A stretch of DNA of 64,000 bases from Afipia sp. (lineage in GTDB: Bacteria; Pseudomonadota; Alphaproteobacteria; Rhizobiales; Xanthobacteraceae): NCBI GenBank assembly GCA_030652315.1, contig JAUSAX010000060.1:39334-103333 (forward strand). Direction: 5' to 3'. The position numbers and the translations under genes are program-made. This document shows, one piece after another, positions 1-9,079 of the stretch (the first letter of the stretch is position 1; every line of letters begins with the position of its first letter). Below the pieces are notes generated by a model. It ran no database searches, was not told the DNA's origin, and saw nothing but the letters and a program-made list of their open reading frames with translations.

Positions 1-249
1 ATGACCGAAATCGGATGCGGTCGAGAAAAGTGCATTTCGAGGTGGCCGACGGAGTTCGTCGCCATTCCGAATGCTAGAAAACATGATGTTTTTCAATTAC
101 TTATTTGATATCGTCAACGAGAAAAAAACCATCTGGATGAAGCCCCTGAGAGAACCGGCTTTCAAAATTTGCGCGAAAAACAGAAGGGACGGCTCTTTCG
201 GCCGCAATCCGCTGATGACACCGCTGTTGCCGTCCGTTATCCGAATGGA

Positions 250-3045
250 ATGGACAGCGTGACGGCCAAGATCCTCCCAGATCCGGAAGTGCAATTCGAT
301 ACGGCTCGTATCGCCGGCGAGATCGACGCGCTTGCGCAAAAGCATGGCGGTAAAGACGACCTGCTTCGCGCCGCAATCACCCAATTACTCAAAGGCGAAT
401 TGGCGCTAGCGCGCGAGGCCGCGCAGACGCAATTGCTGAAGGATCGTCACGGGCGGCGATGCGCCGAGCGCCTTTGTTTCGTTCAGGACGAGATCATCCG
501 CATCCTGTTCAATGCGGCGACCCAGCATCTCTATCATTCGCCGACCCCGTCGGACTCCGAGCGCATGGCCGTGATCGCCACCGGCGGTTATGGCCGCGGC
601 TTGATGGCGCCCGAGTCCGACATCGATCTGCTGTTCATCCTGCCCTACAAGCAAACCGCATGGGGCGAGCAGGTCGCCGAGGCGATCCTCTATTGCCTGT
701 GGGACATGGGGCTGAAAGTCGGCCACGCCACCCGTTCGATCGATGAATCGATCCGCCAGGCGCGGGGCGACATGACCATCCGCACATCGGTGCTGGAAAC
801 CAGGTTTCTGACCGGCGACCAGGCGCTCTACGACGATCTCGTCATGCGGTTCGACAAGGAGGTCGTGCAAGGCACCGCCGCTGAGTTCGTGACCGCGAAG
901 CTGGCGGAGCGCGAGGAGCGACACCGCCGCGCAGGCCAGTCCCGCTATCTGGTCGAACCCAATGTGAAGGACGGCAAGGGCGGCCTGCGCGACCTGCACA
1001 CGCTGTTCTGGATCGCCAAATACGTTTACCGCGTCAGTAACAGTGAAGATCTCGTGCAGCGCGGCGTATTCGACGCGCAGGAGTATCGGACGTTCCGCCG
1101 CTGCGAGGATTTTCTGTGGTCCGTTCGCTGCAACATGCACTTCTTCACCGGCCGCCCCGAAGAACGGCTGTCGTTCGAAATGCAGCGCGAGATCGCGCAG
1201 CGGCTTGGCTACACCTCGCATCCCGGCATGCAGGATGTCGAACGCTTCATGAAGCACTACTTCCTGATCGCCAAGGAAGTTGGTGACCTCACCGCGATCC
1301 TGTGCGCCAAGCTGGAGGATCAAGAAGCCAAGCCAGCGCCAGTGCTGAGCCGGATGATGGCCAGACTCCGGCCCGGCCGCAAACGCGGGCGCGTTCCCGG
1401 CGGCGAAGATTTCGTTATCGACAACAATCGCATCAACCTTGCCGCGCCAGACGTGTTCAAGAGCGATCCGGTCAACCTGATCCGCATCTTCCGCCTCGCG
1501 CAGAAAAACAATCTGGCTTTCCATCCTGACGCCATGCGCGCGGCGACGCGCTCGCTCGGGTTGATCACGCCGAAAGTTCGCGAAAATCCCGAAGCCAACA
1601 AGCTGTTCATGGAAATCCTGACGTCGAACGACGCGGAGACAGTGCTGCGGCGGATGAACGAGGCCGGCGTGCTCGGCCGCTTCATCAGGGCGTTCGGACG
1701 GATCGTGTCGATGATGCAGTTCAACATGTATCATCACTACACGGTCGATGAGCATCTGCTGCGATGCATCGGCATTCTTCAGGATATTGAGCGCGGCGGG
1801 AACGACGAGTTCGTGGTCGCCAGCGACCTGATGCGGAAAATTCATCCCGAGCATCGGGCCGTCATCTATATGACGGTGCTGCTGCACGACATCGCGAAGG
1901 GCCGCCCCGAGGATCATTCCATCGCGGGCGCCAAGGTCGCGCGCCGGCTGTGCCCGCGCTTCGGCTTCAACGCCGCCGACACCGAACTGATCGCATGGCT
2001 GATCGAGGAACATCTCACCATGTCCACGGTCGCGCAGTCCCGCGACCTGTCGGACCGCAAGACAATCGAGAACTTCGCTGCCGTGGTGCAGTCGGTCGAG
2101 CAGATGAAGCTGCTGACTATCCTGACCACGGCCGATATTCGCGGCGTCGGTCCGGGGGTCTGGAACGGCTGGAAGGCGCAGCTGATCCGCACGCTTTACT
2201 ACGAGACCGAACCCGTGCTGACCGGCGGCTTCTCGGAGGTCAATCGCGCCCAGCGTATTCAGGTTGCGCAAGCCGAGTTCCGTGCAGCCTTTACCGAGTG
2301 GCCGGACAGCGAACTCGAGGCCTACATCGCGCGGCACTATCCCGCTTACTGGCTAAAGGTCGAACTGCCGCGCAAGATCCGCCATGCACGCTTTGTCAAG
2401 GCCAGTGAAGCCGGCGGTCACAAGCTCGCGGTCAATGTCGGCTTCGATGAAGGGCGTGGCGTCACTGAATTGACGATCATGGCGCCCGATCATCCCTGGC
2501 TGCTGTCGATCATCGCTGGCGCCTGCGCCTCCGCCGGAGCCAACATCGTCGATGCGCAGATCTACACCACCACCGATGGCATCGCGCTCGACACCATCGC
2601 GATTACCCGCGAATACGACCGCGACGATGACGAAGGACGCCGCGCGACCCGCATCGGCGACACCATCGAACAGGTCCTGGAAGGCAAGCTGCGGCTGCCG
2701 GATGTGATGGCACGGCGCACCGCCTCAAAAGCGCGGTTGAAACCGTTTGTTGTCGAACCGGAAGTCAGCATCAACAACCAGTGGTCGGATCGTTACACCG
2801 TGATCGAGGTCTCCGGCCTCGATCGCCCGGGTCTGTTGTTTCAGCTCACCACCGCGATCTCGAAACTCAATCTCAATATCGCCTCCGCACATGTCGCGAC
2901 CTTCGGCGAACGTGCCCGCGACGTGTTCTATGTGACCGACCTGCTCGGCGCACAGATCACCGCGCCAACCCGGCAGGCCGCCATCAAGCGGGCTCTGATC
3001 CATCTGCTCGCCAATGGCGACGCTGCGGAAAAGCCTGCGGCCTGA
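250..3045 (+). CDS. glnD: [Protein-PII] uridylyltransferase / uridylyl-removing enzyme GlnD
   Basis: This cytoplasmic bifunctional enzyme adds and removes UMP on PII proteins (GlnB/GlnK) and so reports glutamine status to nitrogen control. The product has 931 residues, the usual size for the family. The nucleotidyltransferase signature GGYGRG, with the metal-binding SDIDLLF a few residues on, lies near residues 112-128. An HD hydrolase motif (LLHDIAKG) is near residues 544-551. Two ACT domains that sense glutamine fill the C-terminus (about residues 740-920). The start at ATG 250 gives an N-terminus like rhizobial GlnD; the same frame stays open upstream to TTG 169, but that extension is low in family likeness. 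It stands alone, 160 bases before cydA on the same strand. All key motifs are intact. Confidence 0.96.
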   Translation: MDSVTAKILPDPEVQFDTARIAGEIDALAQKHGGKDDLLRAAITQLLKGELALAREAAQTQLLKDRHGRRCAERLCFVQDEIIRILFNAATQHLYHSPTPSDSERMAVIATGGYGRGLMAPESDIDLLFILPYKQTAWGEQVAEAILYCLWDMGLKVGHATRSIDESIRQARGDMTIRTSVLETRFLTGDQALYDDLVMRFDKEVVQGTAAEFVTAKLAEREERHRRAGQSRYLVEPNVKDGKGGLRDLHTLFWIAKYVYRVSNSEDLVQRGVFDAQEYRTFRRCEDFLWSVRCNMHFFTGRPEERLSFEMQREIAQRLGYTSHPGMQDVERFMKHYFLIAKEVGDLTAILCAKLEDQEAKPAPVLSRMMARLRPGRKRGRVPGGEDFVIDNNRINLAAPDVFKSDPVNLIRIFRLAQKNNLAFHPDAMRAATRSLGLITPKVRENPEANKLFMEILTSNDAETVLRRMNEAGVLGRFIRAFGRIVSMMQFNMYHHYTVDEHLLRCIGILQDIERGGNDEFVVASDLMRKIHPEHRAVIYMTVLLHDIAKGRPEDHSIAGAKVARRLCPRFGFNAADTELIAWLIEEHLTMSTVAQSRDLSDRKTIENFAAVVQSVEQMKLLTILTTADIRGVGPGVWNGWKAQLIRTLYYETEPVLTGGFSEVNRAQRIQVAQAEFRAAFTEWPDSELEAYIARHYPAYWLKVELPRKIRHARFVKASEAGGHKLAVNVGFDEGRGVTELTIMAPDHPWLLSIIAGACASAGANIVDAQIYTTTDGIALDTIAITREYDRDDDEGRRATRIGDTIEQVLEGKLRLPDVMARRTASKARLKPFVVEPEVSINNQWSDRYTVIEVSGLDRPGLLFQLTTAISKLNLNIASAHVATFGERARDVFYVTDLLGAQITAPTRQAAIKRALIHLLANGDAAEKPAA

Positions 3046-3207
3046 TTTATCTTTCCACCGCCTGACAACGCGCTGCACTTTGGATCACGGCCATTTGCCG
3101 CAGGCGCGATTGCGCTCGAGCCATGCAGCATTGTGCCCCGCAGCGATTACCAACGCAGCAGTTTGCGTGCTATAACGTCGCCGGATTGGACATACCGGAG
3201 GCCCGCG

Positions 3208-4614
3208 ATGTTCGAAGGTTTCGACGCCATCACCTTGGCGCGCATGCAATTCGCATTCACGGTGTCCTTCCACATCGTGTTTCCGGCCTTCTCCATCGGC
3301 CTTGCAAGCTATCTCGCCGTCCTCGAAGCGCTGTGGTTATGGACCGGGCGCGAAGTTTTCATCAACCTCTTCAATTATTGGCTGAAAATTTTCGCGGTTG
3401 CCTTCGGCATGGGTGTCGTGTCCGGCATCGTGATGTCCTACCAGTTCGGTACCAACTGGTCGGTGTTCTCGGACAAGGCCGGTCCCATTATCGGTCCGCT
3501 GATGGCCTATGAAGTGTTGACCGCCTTCTTCCTCGAGGCGGGGTTCCTGGGCGTGATGCTGTTCGGGCTGAAGCGCGTCGGCCACAAACTGCATTTCTTC
3601 GCGACGTCGATGGTCGCTGTCGGCACACTGGCATCCGCATTCTGGATCCTTTCGGCGAATTCGTGGATGCAGACACCTGCGGGCTTCGCGATGAACTCTC
3701 AGGGACAGTTCGTCGCCGCCGACTGGTGGAAGGTGATCTTCAATCCGTCCTTCCCCTATCGTCTCGTGCATATGGTACTGGCGGCGTATCTGACCACCGC
3801 CTTCGTGGTCGGCGCGGTCGGCGCCTACCACCTCCTCAAGGATTCCAGACTGGAAGGCCCGCGGGTGATGTTCTCGATGGCGATGTGGATGGCAGCCATC
3901 GTGGCCCCTATCCAGATTTTTGCCGGCGATCTTCATGGCCTCAACACGCTGGAGCATCAGCCGGTGAAGGTGATGGCGATGGAAGGCCATTACAAAAGCC
4001 ACCCAAATGGCGCGCCGCTGATTCTGTTCGGGCTTCCTGATCAGGCGGCCGGTGAGGTGAAGTATTCAATCGAAATTCCGAAAGCGTCGTCGCTGATCCT
4101 GAAACATTCGCTCGATGCACCGCTGAAGGGCCTCGACACCGTACCGCGCGAAAACTGGCCGAATGTCCCGATTGTGTTCTGGTCGTTCCGGATCATGGTT
4201 GGTATCGGCTTCCTGATGCTCGGCATCGGCCTGCTCAGCCTGTGGGCCCGCTGGCGCGGCGCGCTTCACGACTGGAAATTTCTGCATCGCTATGCGCTGG
4301 TGATGGGACCTGCCGGTTTCGTCGCCGTGCTGGCGGGATGGGTGACGACCGAGGTCGGGCGCCAGCCGTTCACGGTCTACGGATTGTTGCGTACGGCGGA
4401 CTCCGTGTCACCGCTCGCCGCGCCGGCAGTAGCCTCATCGCTGATCGCTTTTATTCTCGTGTATTTCATCGTGTTCGGCATGGGCGTGATCTACATCCTG
4501 CGATTGATGCACGAGCCGCCGCATCACGGCGAACAAGGCCCGCGCGAGGATGTCCCGCACCGCGCCGCCGGCATCACGCCTGCACAAGCCATTCCCGTTA
4601 GCGGACAAGGGTGA
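3208..4614 (+). CDS. cydA: Cytochrome bd-type (cyanide-insensitive) quinol oxidase subunit I
   Basis: Subunit I of an inner-membrane quinol:oxygen oxidoreductase that carries the hemes. The 468-residue product starts at ATG 3208, behind a GGAGG-like site at about 3197-3201. The heme b595 ligand is visible as His22 in a QFAFTVSFH context. A second conserved histidine sits in the PYRLVHM segment, and the family signature EVGRQPFTVYGLLRT lies near residues 392-406. The quinol loop is short, as in the CioA subgroup, rather than the long E. coli CydA form. It overlaps or abuts cydB and is followed by a DUF2474 small protein, the usual CioAB arrangement. It probably serves respiration at low oxygen or under inhibition of heme-copper oxidases; that role is inferred from the family. 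Confidence 0.95.
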   Translation: MFEGFDAITLARMQFAFTVSFHIVFPAFSIGLASYLAVLEALWLWTGREVFINLFNYWLKIFAVAFGMGVVSGIVMSYQFGTNWSVFSDKAGPIIGPLMAYEVLTAFFLEAGFLGVMLFGLKRVGHKLHFFATSMVAVGTLASAFWILSANSWMQTPAGFAMNSQGQFVAADWWKVIFNPSFPYRLVHMVLAAYLTTAFVVGAVGAYHLLKDSRLEGPRVMFSMAMWMAAIVAPIQIFAGDLHGLNTLEHQPVKVMAMEGHYKSHPNGAPLILFGLPDQAAGEVKYSIEIPKASSLILKHSLDAPLKGLDTVPRENWPNVPIVFWSFRIMVGIGFLMLGIGLLSLWARWRGALHDWKFLHRYALVMGPAGFVAVLAGWVTTEVGRQPFTVYGLLRTADSVSPLAAPAVASSLIAFILVYFIVFGMGVIYILRLMHEPPHHGEQGPREDVPHRAAGITPAQAIPVSGQG

Positions 4615-4619
4615 GCGCC

Positions 4620-5633
4620 ATGGCCGGACTCCCTATCGACCTCGCGGTGCTCTGGGCTTTCATCATTGCCTTCGCGGTGTTCATGTACATCGTGATGGAC
4701 GGCTTCGATCTCGGGCTCGGAATGCTGTTTCCGATGTTTCCGAAAAAGGAAGACCGCGACGTGATGATGAATTCCGTCGCGCCGGTCTGGGACGGCAACG
4801 AAACCTGGCTGGTGCTCGGTGGCGGCGGGTTGATGGCCGCCTTCCCGCTGGCATTTGCCGTGGTGATGCCGGCGATCTACACGCCGATCATCGCCATGCT
4901 GATCGGGCTGATCTTTCGCGGCGTCGCCTTTGAGTTCCGCTGGCGCACCCAAAGCGAGCGCAACCGCTGGGATGTCGCTTTTGCCGGCGGCTCACTGCTG
5001 GCGGCGCTGGCGCAGGGCGTCGCGCTCGGTGCGATCTTGCAGGGCATCCATGTCGAAGGGCGGCACTATGCCGGCGGCTGGTGGGATTGGCTGACACCGT
5101 TCAGCATCCTGACGGGCTTCGCCGTCGTCGCCGGATACGGCCTGCTCGGTGCGACCTGGCTGGTTATGAAGACCACGGGCGAACTGCGTGAGCATGCCTA
5201 TCGGCTAAGCTGGTGGCTCCTGGTCGCCACGTTGATCGCCATCGTTGCCGTCAGCCTCGCGACGCCTTTCCTTCAAGCGGATTACTGGCGGCGTTGGTTT
5301 CAGTGGCCGAACATTCTCTTCACCGCTCCGATTCCGATTGCCGTGGCTGCGATCACGCTGCTGCTGCTGAAGAGTCTCGCCAACAAGCAGGATTACCGTC
5401 CTTTTGTTCTCTCGCTGGTGTTGTTCGCGATCACGTATGCCGGTCTCGGGGTCAGCATGTTTCCCTATATCGTGCCGCAGAGCATCACCATCTGGCAGGC
5501 GGCCGCGCCTGCCAACAGTCTGAGCTTCATGCTGGTCGGCGTCGCGATTCTGGTGCCGATCATTCTCGCTTACACCGCGTGGGCCTATTGGGTATTCCGC
5601 GGCAAGGTCGATCCCTCGAGCGGTTACCACTAG
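4620..5633 (+). CDS. cydB: Cytochrome bd-type quinol oxidase subunit II
   Basis: Subunit II partners CydA in the bd oxidase and consists almost wholly of membrane helices. The motifs MYIVMDGFDLGLG (about residues 16-28) and PVWDGNETWLV (about residues 53-63) are diagnostic of CydB/CioB. ATG 4620 is preferred because it sits eight bases behind an AAGGG site. A GTG at 4611 overlapping the cydA stop would add three residues and cannot be excluded. The length of 337 residues fits the family. Translational coupling with cydA is likely given the overlap. Confidence 0.95.
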   Translation: MAGLPIDLAVLWAFIIAFAVFMYIVMDGFDLGLGMLFPMFPKKEDRDVMMNSVAPVWDGNETWLVLGGGGLMAAFPLAFAVVMPAIYTPIIAMLIGLIFRGVAFEFRWRTQSERNRWDVAFAGGSLLAALAQGVALGAILQGIHVEGRHYAGGWWDWLTPFSILTGFAVVAGYGLLGATWLVMKTTGELREHAYRLSWWLLVATLIAIVAVSLATPFLQADYWRRWFQWPNILFTAPIPIAVAAITLLLLKSLANKQDYRPFVLSLVLFAITYAGLGVSMFPYIVPQSITIWQAAAPANSLSFMLVGVAILVPIILAYTAWAYWVFRGKVDPSSGYH

Positions 5634-5640
5634 GGTGAGC

Positions 5641-5772
5641 ATGACGTCGCCTCCCGAACAGCCCGGGCCGCTGTCGCGAAAGCTGCTGTGGTTCGTCGCC
5701 TTGTGGCTGCTAGGGACCGGCACCGTTGCCGTTTTCGCCTATATCCTGCGGCTCTGGATCGCCCCGCACTGA
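5641..5772 (+). CDS. DUF2474-like single-helix protein of the bd oxidase operon
   Basis: This 43-residue protein begins seven bases after the cydB stop. It has a short polar N-terminus rich in Pro, one hydrophobic helix (LLWFVALWLLGTGTVAVFAY) and an RLWIAPH tail. Its size, position and the W-x6-G-x-G pattern in the helix fit DUF2474, a family of small membrane proteins found behind cioAB. By analogy with CydX of E. coli it may stabilise the oxidase, but that function is inference. An in-frame GTG two codons upstream (5635) is an alternative start. It is easily missed by gene callers because of its length. Confidence 0.85.
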   Translation: MTSPPEQPGPLSRKLLWFVALWLLGTGTVAVFAYILRLWIAPH

Positions 5773-5911
5773 ACCCGGACAATCGGTGATTTCAGATATA
5801 TTTTAAGGATTTACGACGCATGGTGACCCGCCTTGGGCGCGTGTCACTTGCCAGCGGTGCATGGCTAAGGTTTGATGCGTGCGGGGCACGACTAACTGCG
5901 GGATTCTCGAC

Positions 5912-6505
5912 ATGAATATCATCCGTTCTCTCGCTGTGGCGGCAGTTGCAGCCGGCATGTTGTTCGCAGCACCTCATGCATTCGCGCAGGGCCGCGAGAT
6001 GAACATCGGCGATCAGCCGGGCTTCATTCCGGAAGACGAGGAGATCGCACCGGAGTTCAAGCGCACCGCGGTTTTCTTCCGGACCTCCGAACCGCCGGGC
6101 ACCATCGTCATCAGCACCTCTGAGCGTTTTCTCTATCTCGTGCAGGGCAACGGCCGCGCGCTTCGCTACGGCATCGGAGTCGGGCGCGAAGGTTTCCAGT
6201 GGCAAGGGCTGCAAAAAATTACCCGCAAGCAAGAGTGGCCGGACTGGACACCGCCGCCGGAAATGATCGCGCGCCAGCCCTACCTGCCGCGCTTCATGGC
6301 GGGCGGCCCCGGCAATCCGATGGGCGCGCGGGCGCTGTATCTCGGCGCCACGGTCTATCGCATACACGGCACCAACCAGCCGCAGACCATCGGCAGCGCC
6401 GTCTCCTCGGGGTGCTTCCGTCTGGTCAACGCCGACGTGACCGATCTCTTCGATCGCGTCCCCGTCGGCACCAAGGTCATCATCCGCCAGCGGCCCGAAA
6501 TCTAG
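5912..6505 (+). CDS. Secreted L,D-transpeptidase (YkuD domain)
   Basis: This 197-residue protein is predicted to be exported and to cross-link peptidoglycan or attach proteins to it. A signal peptide ends at an AHAFA-Q site near residue 24. The YkuD catalytic pattern is present: His152 in HGTN and Cys168 in SSGCFRL, with the Arg two residues later. ATG 5912 is chosen because it directly precedes the hydrophobic signal sequence; the frame is open upstream to a GTG at 5879. Its start is 139 bases downstream of the bd oxidase genes, so it is probably a separate unit. Single-domain YkuD proteins of this size are abundant in Rhizobiales. Confidence 0.92.
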   Translation: MNIIRSLAVAAVAAGMLFAAPHAFAQGREMNIGDQPGFIPEDEEIAPEFKRTAVFFRTSEPPGTIVISTSERFLYLVQGNGRALRYGIGVGREGFQWQGLQKITRKQEWPDWTPPPEMIARQPYLPRFMAGGPGNPMGARALYLGATVYRIHGTNQPQTIGSAVSSGCFRLVNADVTDLFDRVPVGTKVIIRQRPEI

Positions 6506-6563
6506 TCCTCCAGGCAACGCCCTTTCGTTTTCCGCACGCATACTTCAGAAGCGAGATTCATTC

Positions 6564-7613
6564 ATGGCCATTTTTTCGCGCACCTTCGGCACCGGTCTCC
6601 TGATCGGCGCGGTTATCGCTGTCGCGGTTGCGGCGGCGGCAATCACCTACGAGCGGTACGATACGCGGACTCTGAAACGCACCGTGAAACGCGATGCTGT
6701 CCTGTGCGGCGTCAATACCGGCCTGCCGGGCTTCTCGATTCCTGATGACAAGGGCAACTGGTCCGGTTTCGACGTTGATATCTGCCGCGCCGTTGCCGCC
6801 GCGATCTTCAACGACCCGAACAAGGTAAAATTCATTCCGCTCGACGCCAGCGAGCGCTTCAAGGAACTGCGCAATCGCAAGGTCGATATCCTGTCGCGCA
6901 ACTCCACCTGGAGCATGTCGCGCGAGACCGAATACGGCCTGAACTTCGCAGCCGTCGCCTATTACGACGGCGAAGGCTTCATGGTGCGCCAGTCGCGCAA
7001 GATCGATTCCGCCCTCGAACTCGACGGCAGCAAGGTCTGCGTTCAGGCCGGCACCACAACGCAACTCAATCTCGCGGATTACTTCCGCGCCAACAACATC
7101 AAGTATCAGGAGCTAAACTTCCCAAAGCTGGACGACGTCATCAAGGCCTATGACTCAGGCCAATGCGACGTGGTGACCACCGACGTGTCGCAGCTCTATG
7201 CACTGCGGCTGCGGCTGACCAAGCCTGGCGAACACGTCATTCTGCCGGATGTGATTTCGAAGGAGCCGCTGGCGCCGGTGGTGCGGCAGCGCGACGACGA
7301 GTGGCTCCTGATCGTGAAGTGGACAATCTACGCCATGCTCAACGCGGAAGAGCTCGGCGTGACCTCGAAGAACATCGACGAGGCGCTGAAGTCGAAGAAG
7401 CCGGACGTCATGCGGCTGGTCGGTACCGAAGGCGCCTATGGCGAGGAAATCGATCTGACCAAAGACTGGGCCGCGCGCATTATCCGCCATGTCGGCAATT
7501 ACGGCGAGGTCTATGAGCGGAACGTCGGCACCGGCTCCAAGCTCGCGATTCCACGCGGCCTCAATCAGCTCTGGAGCGCCGGCGGCATCCAGTACGCGCC
7601 GCCGATCCGGTAA
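6564..7613 (+). CDS. Periplasmic amino-acid ABC transporter binding protein (AapJ-like)
   Basis: A 349-residue solute-binding protein with an N-terminal hydrophobic segment (residues 8-28) acting as signal or anchor. The body shows features of the general L-amino acid binding proteins: VLCGVNTGLPGFS, SGFDVDICRAVAAAIF and a threonine-rich ligand segment VCVQAGTTTQLNL. The family delivers polar amino acids to an AapQMP permease. No permease or ATPase gene is next to it, so it is an orphan here and must work with a transporter encoded elsewhere, if it works at all. It starts 58 bases after the transpeptidase gene on the same strand. A palindromic repeat lies just downstream. Confidence 0.9.
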   Translation: MAIFSRTFGTGLLIGAVIAVAVAAAAITYERYDTRTLKRTVKRDAVLCGVNTGLPGFSIPDDKGNWSGFDVDICRAVAAAIFNDPNKVKFIPLDASERFKELRNRKVDILSRNSTWSMSRETEYGLNFAAVAYYDGEGFMVRQSRKIDSALELDGSKVCVQAGTTTQLNLADYFRANNIKYQELNFPKLDDVIKAYDSGQCDVVTTDVSQLYALRLRLTKPGEHVILPDVISKEPLAPVVRQRDDEWLLIVKWTIYAMLNAEELGVTSKNIDEALKSKKPDVMRLVGTEGAYGEEIDLTKDWAARIIRHVGNYGEVYERNVGTGSKLAIPRGLNQLWSAGGIQYAPPIR

Positions 7614-7640
7614 GTGTTCTTCCACATTTGCGAGATGTAA

Positions 7641-7782
7641 CCCTCTCCCCTTGTGGGAGAGGGTGGTGAGAATGAGCGAAGCAAATTCGAGCCGGGTGAG
7701 GGGTTCAACCGCCCCGGCAAGATGACCCCTCACCCGCTTCGCGGCTGCGCCGCTCAGCACCCTCTCCCACAAGGGGAGAGGG
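7641..7782. repeat. Palindromic intergenic repeat element with 25-bp inverted ends
   Basis: The ends 7641-7665 and 7758-7782 are perfect 25-base inverted repeats. Each end is itself a small hairpin of the CCTCTCCC...GGGAGAGG kind. An inner inverted pair GGGTGAGGGGT (about 7694-7704) and its complement (7725-7735) makes a second stem. The whole can fold into one long hairpin or cruciform. It contains no gene and lies between a plus-strand and a minus-strand gene, so it may also act as a bidirectional terminator. Elements of this appearance are common between genes in Bradyrhizobium relatives; the number of copies elsewhere cannot be seen here. Confidence 0.8.
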
Positions 7783-7794
7783 AAAGAGCCGCCC

Positions 7795-8934
7795 TCAATA
7801 GCCCTTCAGCCGCGCCAGTTGCTCGGCGTGATATGCGGCATCGCCAAACAATTCTTGACATACCCGCGCGCGCTTCATGAAGAACCCGATGTCGAACGCG
7901 TCGGTCATGCCGACACCGCCGTGCATCTGCACGGCTTCCTGCACCGCCAGCGTCGCTGTCGATCCGGCTTTTGCCTTGGCAACGGCCACTGCAGCACCCG
8001 CCTTGTCGAAATCCAAGTCCAGCGCCTGCAGCGCTTTCATTACAGCGGCCTTGGTGATCTCGATTTCGGTGTAGAGATGCGCGGCGCGGTGCTGCAGCGC
8101 CTGGAATTCGCCGATCAGCTTGCCAAACTGCTTGCGCTCTTTCAGATAGGTCACCGTGCGCGTGAAGGACTCTTCGCTGACGCCCACCATTTCGGACGCC
8201 ACCGCTGCCCGGCCAACATTCAGAATGCCTTCGAGCAGGACCGCGCCCTGATCTACCTCTCCAAGCACGCCATCCGCCGTGACATCGACATCGTTGAACA
8301 CGATCCGCGCGGCGTTATGCGCATCGACCATCGCGGTGCGCTCGATCTCGATGCCCTTGGCTTTCGGATCGACCAGAAACAGGGTCAAACCCTCGCGCTC
8401 GCCGGGCTTACCCGCGCTGCGGGCTGCGACGATCAGCAAATCAGCGGCGTGCCCATCGACGACGAACGCCTTCGCGCCCTTGAGCCTGAAACCATTGCCG
8501 GAGCGGACGGCCTGCATCGCGGTCTTCAGGGGGCGATGCTTGGCGCCCTCGTCCACGGCAAGCGACGCGATCAGATCGCCCTTGGCGAGCCTGGTCAGAT
8601 ATTCCGACTTCTGCACGGCGTTGCCGCCGCGCGTCAGTGCGGTCGCCGCCACCACGCCGGTCGACAGGAACGGCGACGGCATCAGCGTGCGGCCGATTTC
8701 CTCCATCACCACGCCGGCTTCGACCGCGCCAAGCCCGCTGCCGCCGAAATCTTCCGGCACAAGCAAGCCAGCGAAGCCCATTTCGGCGAAGGTTTTCCAG
8801 AGATCCCGTGAGAAGCCGGTGGCGTCCTTGGCATCGCGCAGCTTGCGCAAATGCGCCACGGGCGCCTTGTCGCTGATGAGACCGCGCGCGCTGTCGCGCA
8901 GCATTGACTGTTCTTCGTTGAGGACGAGAGCCAT
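7795..8934 (-). CDS. Acyl-CoA dehydrogenase family protein
   Basis: A 379-residue FAD flavoprotein expected to oxidise an acyl-CoA to the enoyl-CoA in the cytoplasm. The fold is recognisable from the N-terminal helical domain, the mid-domain GLTLFLVDPKAKGIEIE, and the C-terminal ERKQFGKLIGEFQALQHRAAHL and MHGGVGMTDAFDIGFFMKR segments. ATG 8934 is preferred over 8946 because it gives the typical short N-terminus MALVLNEEQ. It is the second of two acyl-CoA dehydrogenase genes on the minus strand, separated by a palindromic repeat. Paired enzymes of this kind often form a heteromeric dehydrogenase for unusual substrates such as sterol or cinnamoyl side chains; the substrate is not evident here. 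Confidence 0.92.
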   Translation of the reverse strand: MALVLNEEQSMLRDSARGLISDKAPVAHLRKLRDAKDATGFSRDLWKTFAEMGFAGLLVPEDFGGSGLGAVEAGVVMEEIGRTLMPSPFLSTGVVAATALTRGGNAVQKSEYLTRLAKGDLIASLAVDEGAKHRPLKTAMQAVRSGNGFRLKGAKAFVVDGHAADLLIVAARSAGKPGEREGLTLFLVDPKAKGIEIERTAMVDAHNAARIVFNDVDVTADGVLGEVDQGAVLLEGILNVGRAAVASEMVGVSEESFTRTVTYLKERKQFGKLIGEFQALQHRAAHLYTEIEITKAAVMKALQALDLDFDKAGAAVAVAKAKAGSTATLAVQEAVQMHGGVGMTDAFDIGFFMKRARVCQELFGDAAYHAEQLARLKGY

Positions 8935-8975
8935 TGATTGTTCCAATAATTCCAGATGAACTTCAGTTGTTACTC

Positions 8976-9066
8976 GCCGTCATTGCGATGAGCGAAGCGA
9001 CGAAGCAACCCAGTCTTTGTTGTCAAACCCAAAAAGGTGGATTGCTTCGCTTCGCTCGCAATGACG
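8976..9066. repeat. REP-like palindrome (copy 1)
   Basis: A roughly 90-base imperfect palindrome starting CCGTCATTGCGATGAGCGAA and ending with its near complement TTCGCTCGCAATGACG. It lies between the two acyl-CoA dehydrogenase genes. A related copy is at 13422-13503. Both show the CGTCATTGCGA...GAAGCAA arm. This is a known style of dispersed intergenic repeat in this bacterial family; no coding content is seen. Confidence 0.75.
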
Positions 9067-9079
9067 CAGATATGGCGTC

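Noticed and set aside
1..108. 35-codon frame beginning with ATG at base 1
   Set aside because: No ribosome-binding site can be seen, the sequence matches nothing known to me, and it may be a chance frame or the tail of something outside the window.
406..2337. 643-codon minus-strand frame
   Set aside because: It lies wholly antisense to glnD, whose catalytic motifs are intact, and has no family likeness; it arises from the high GC content.
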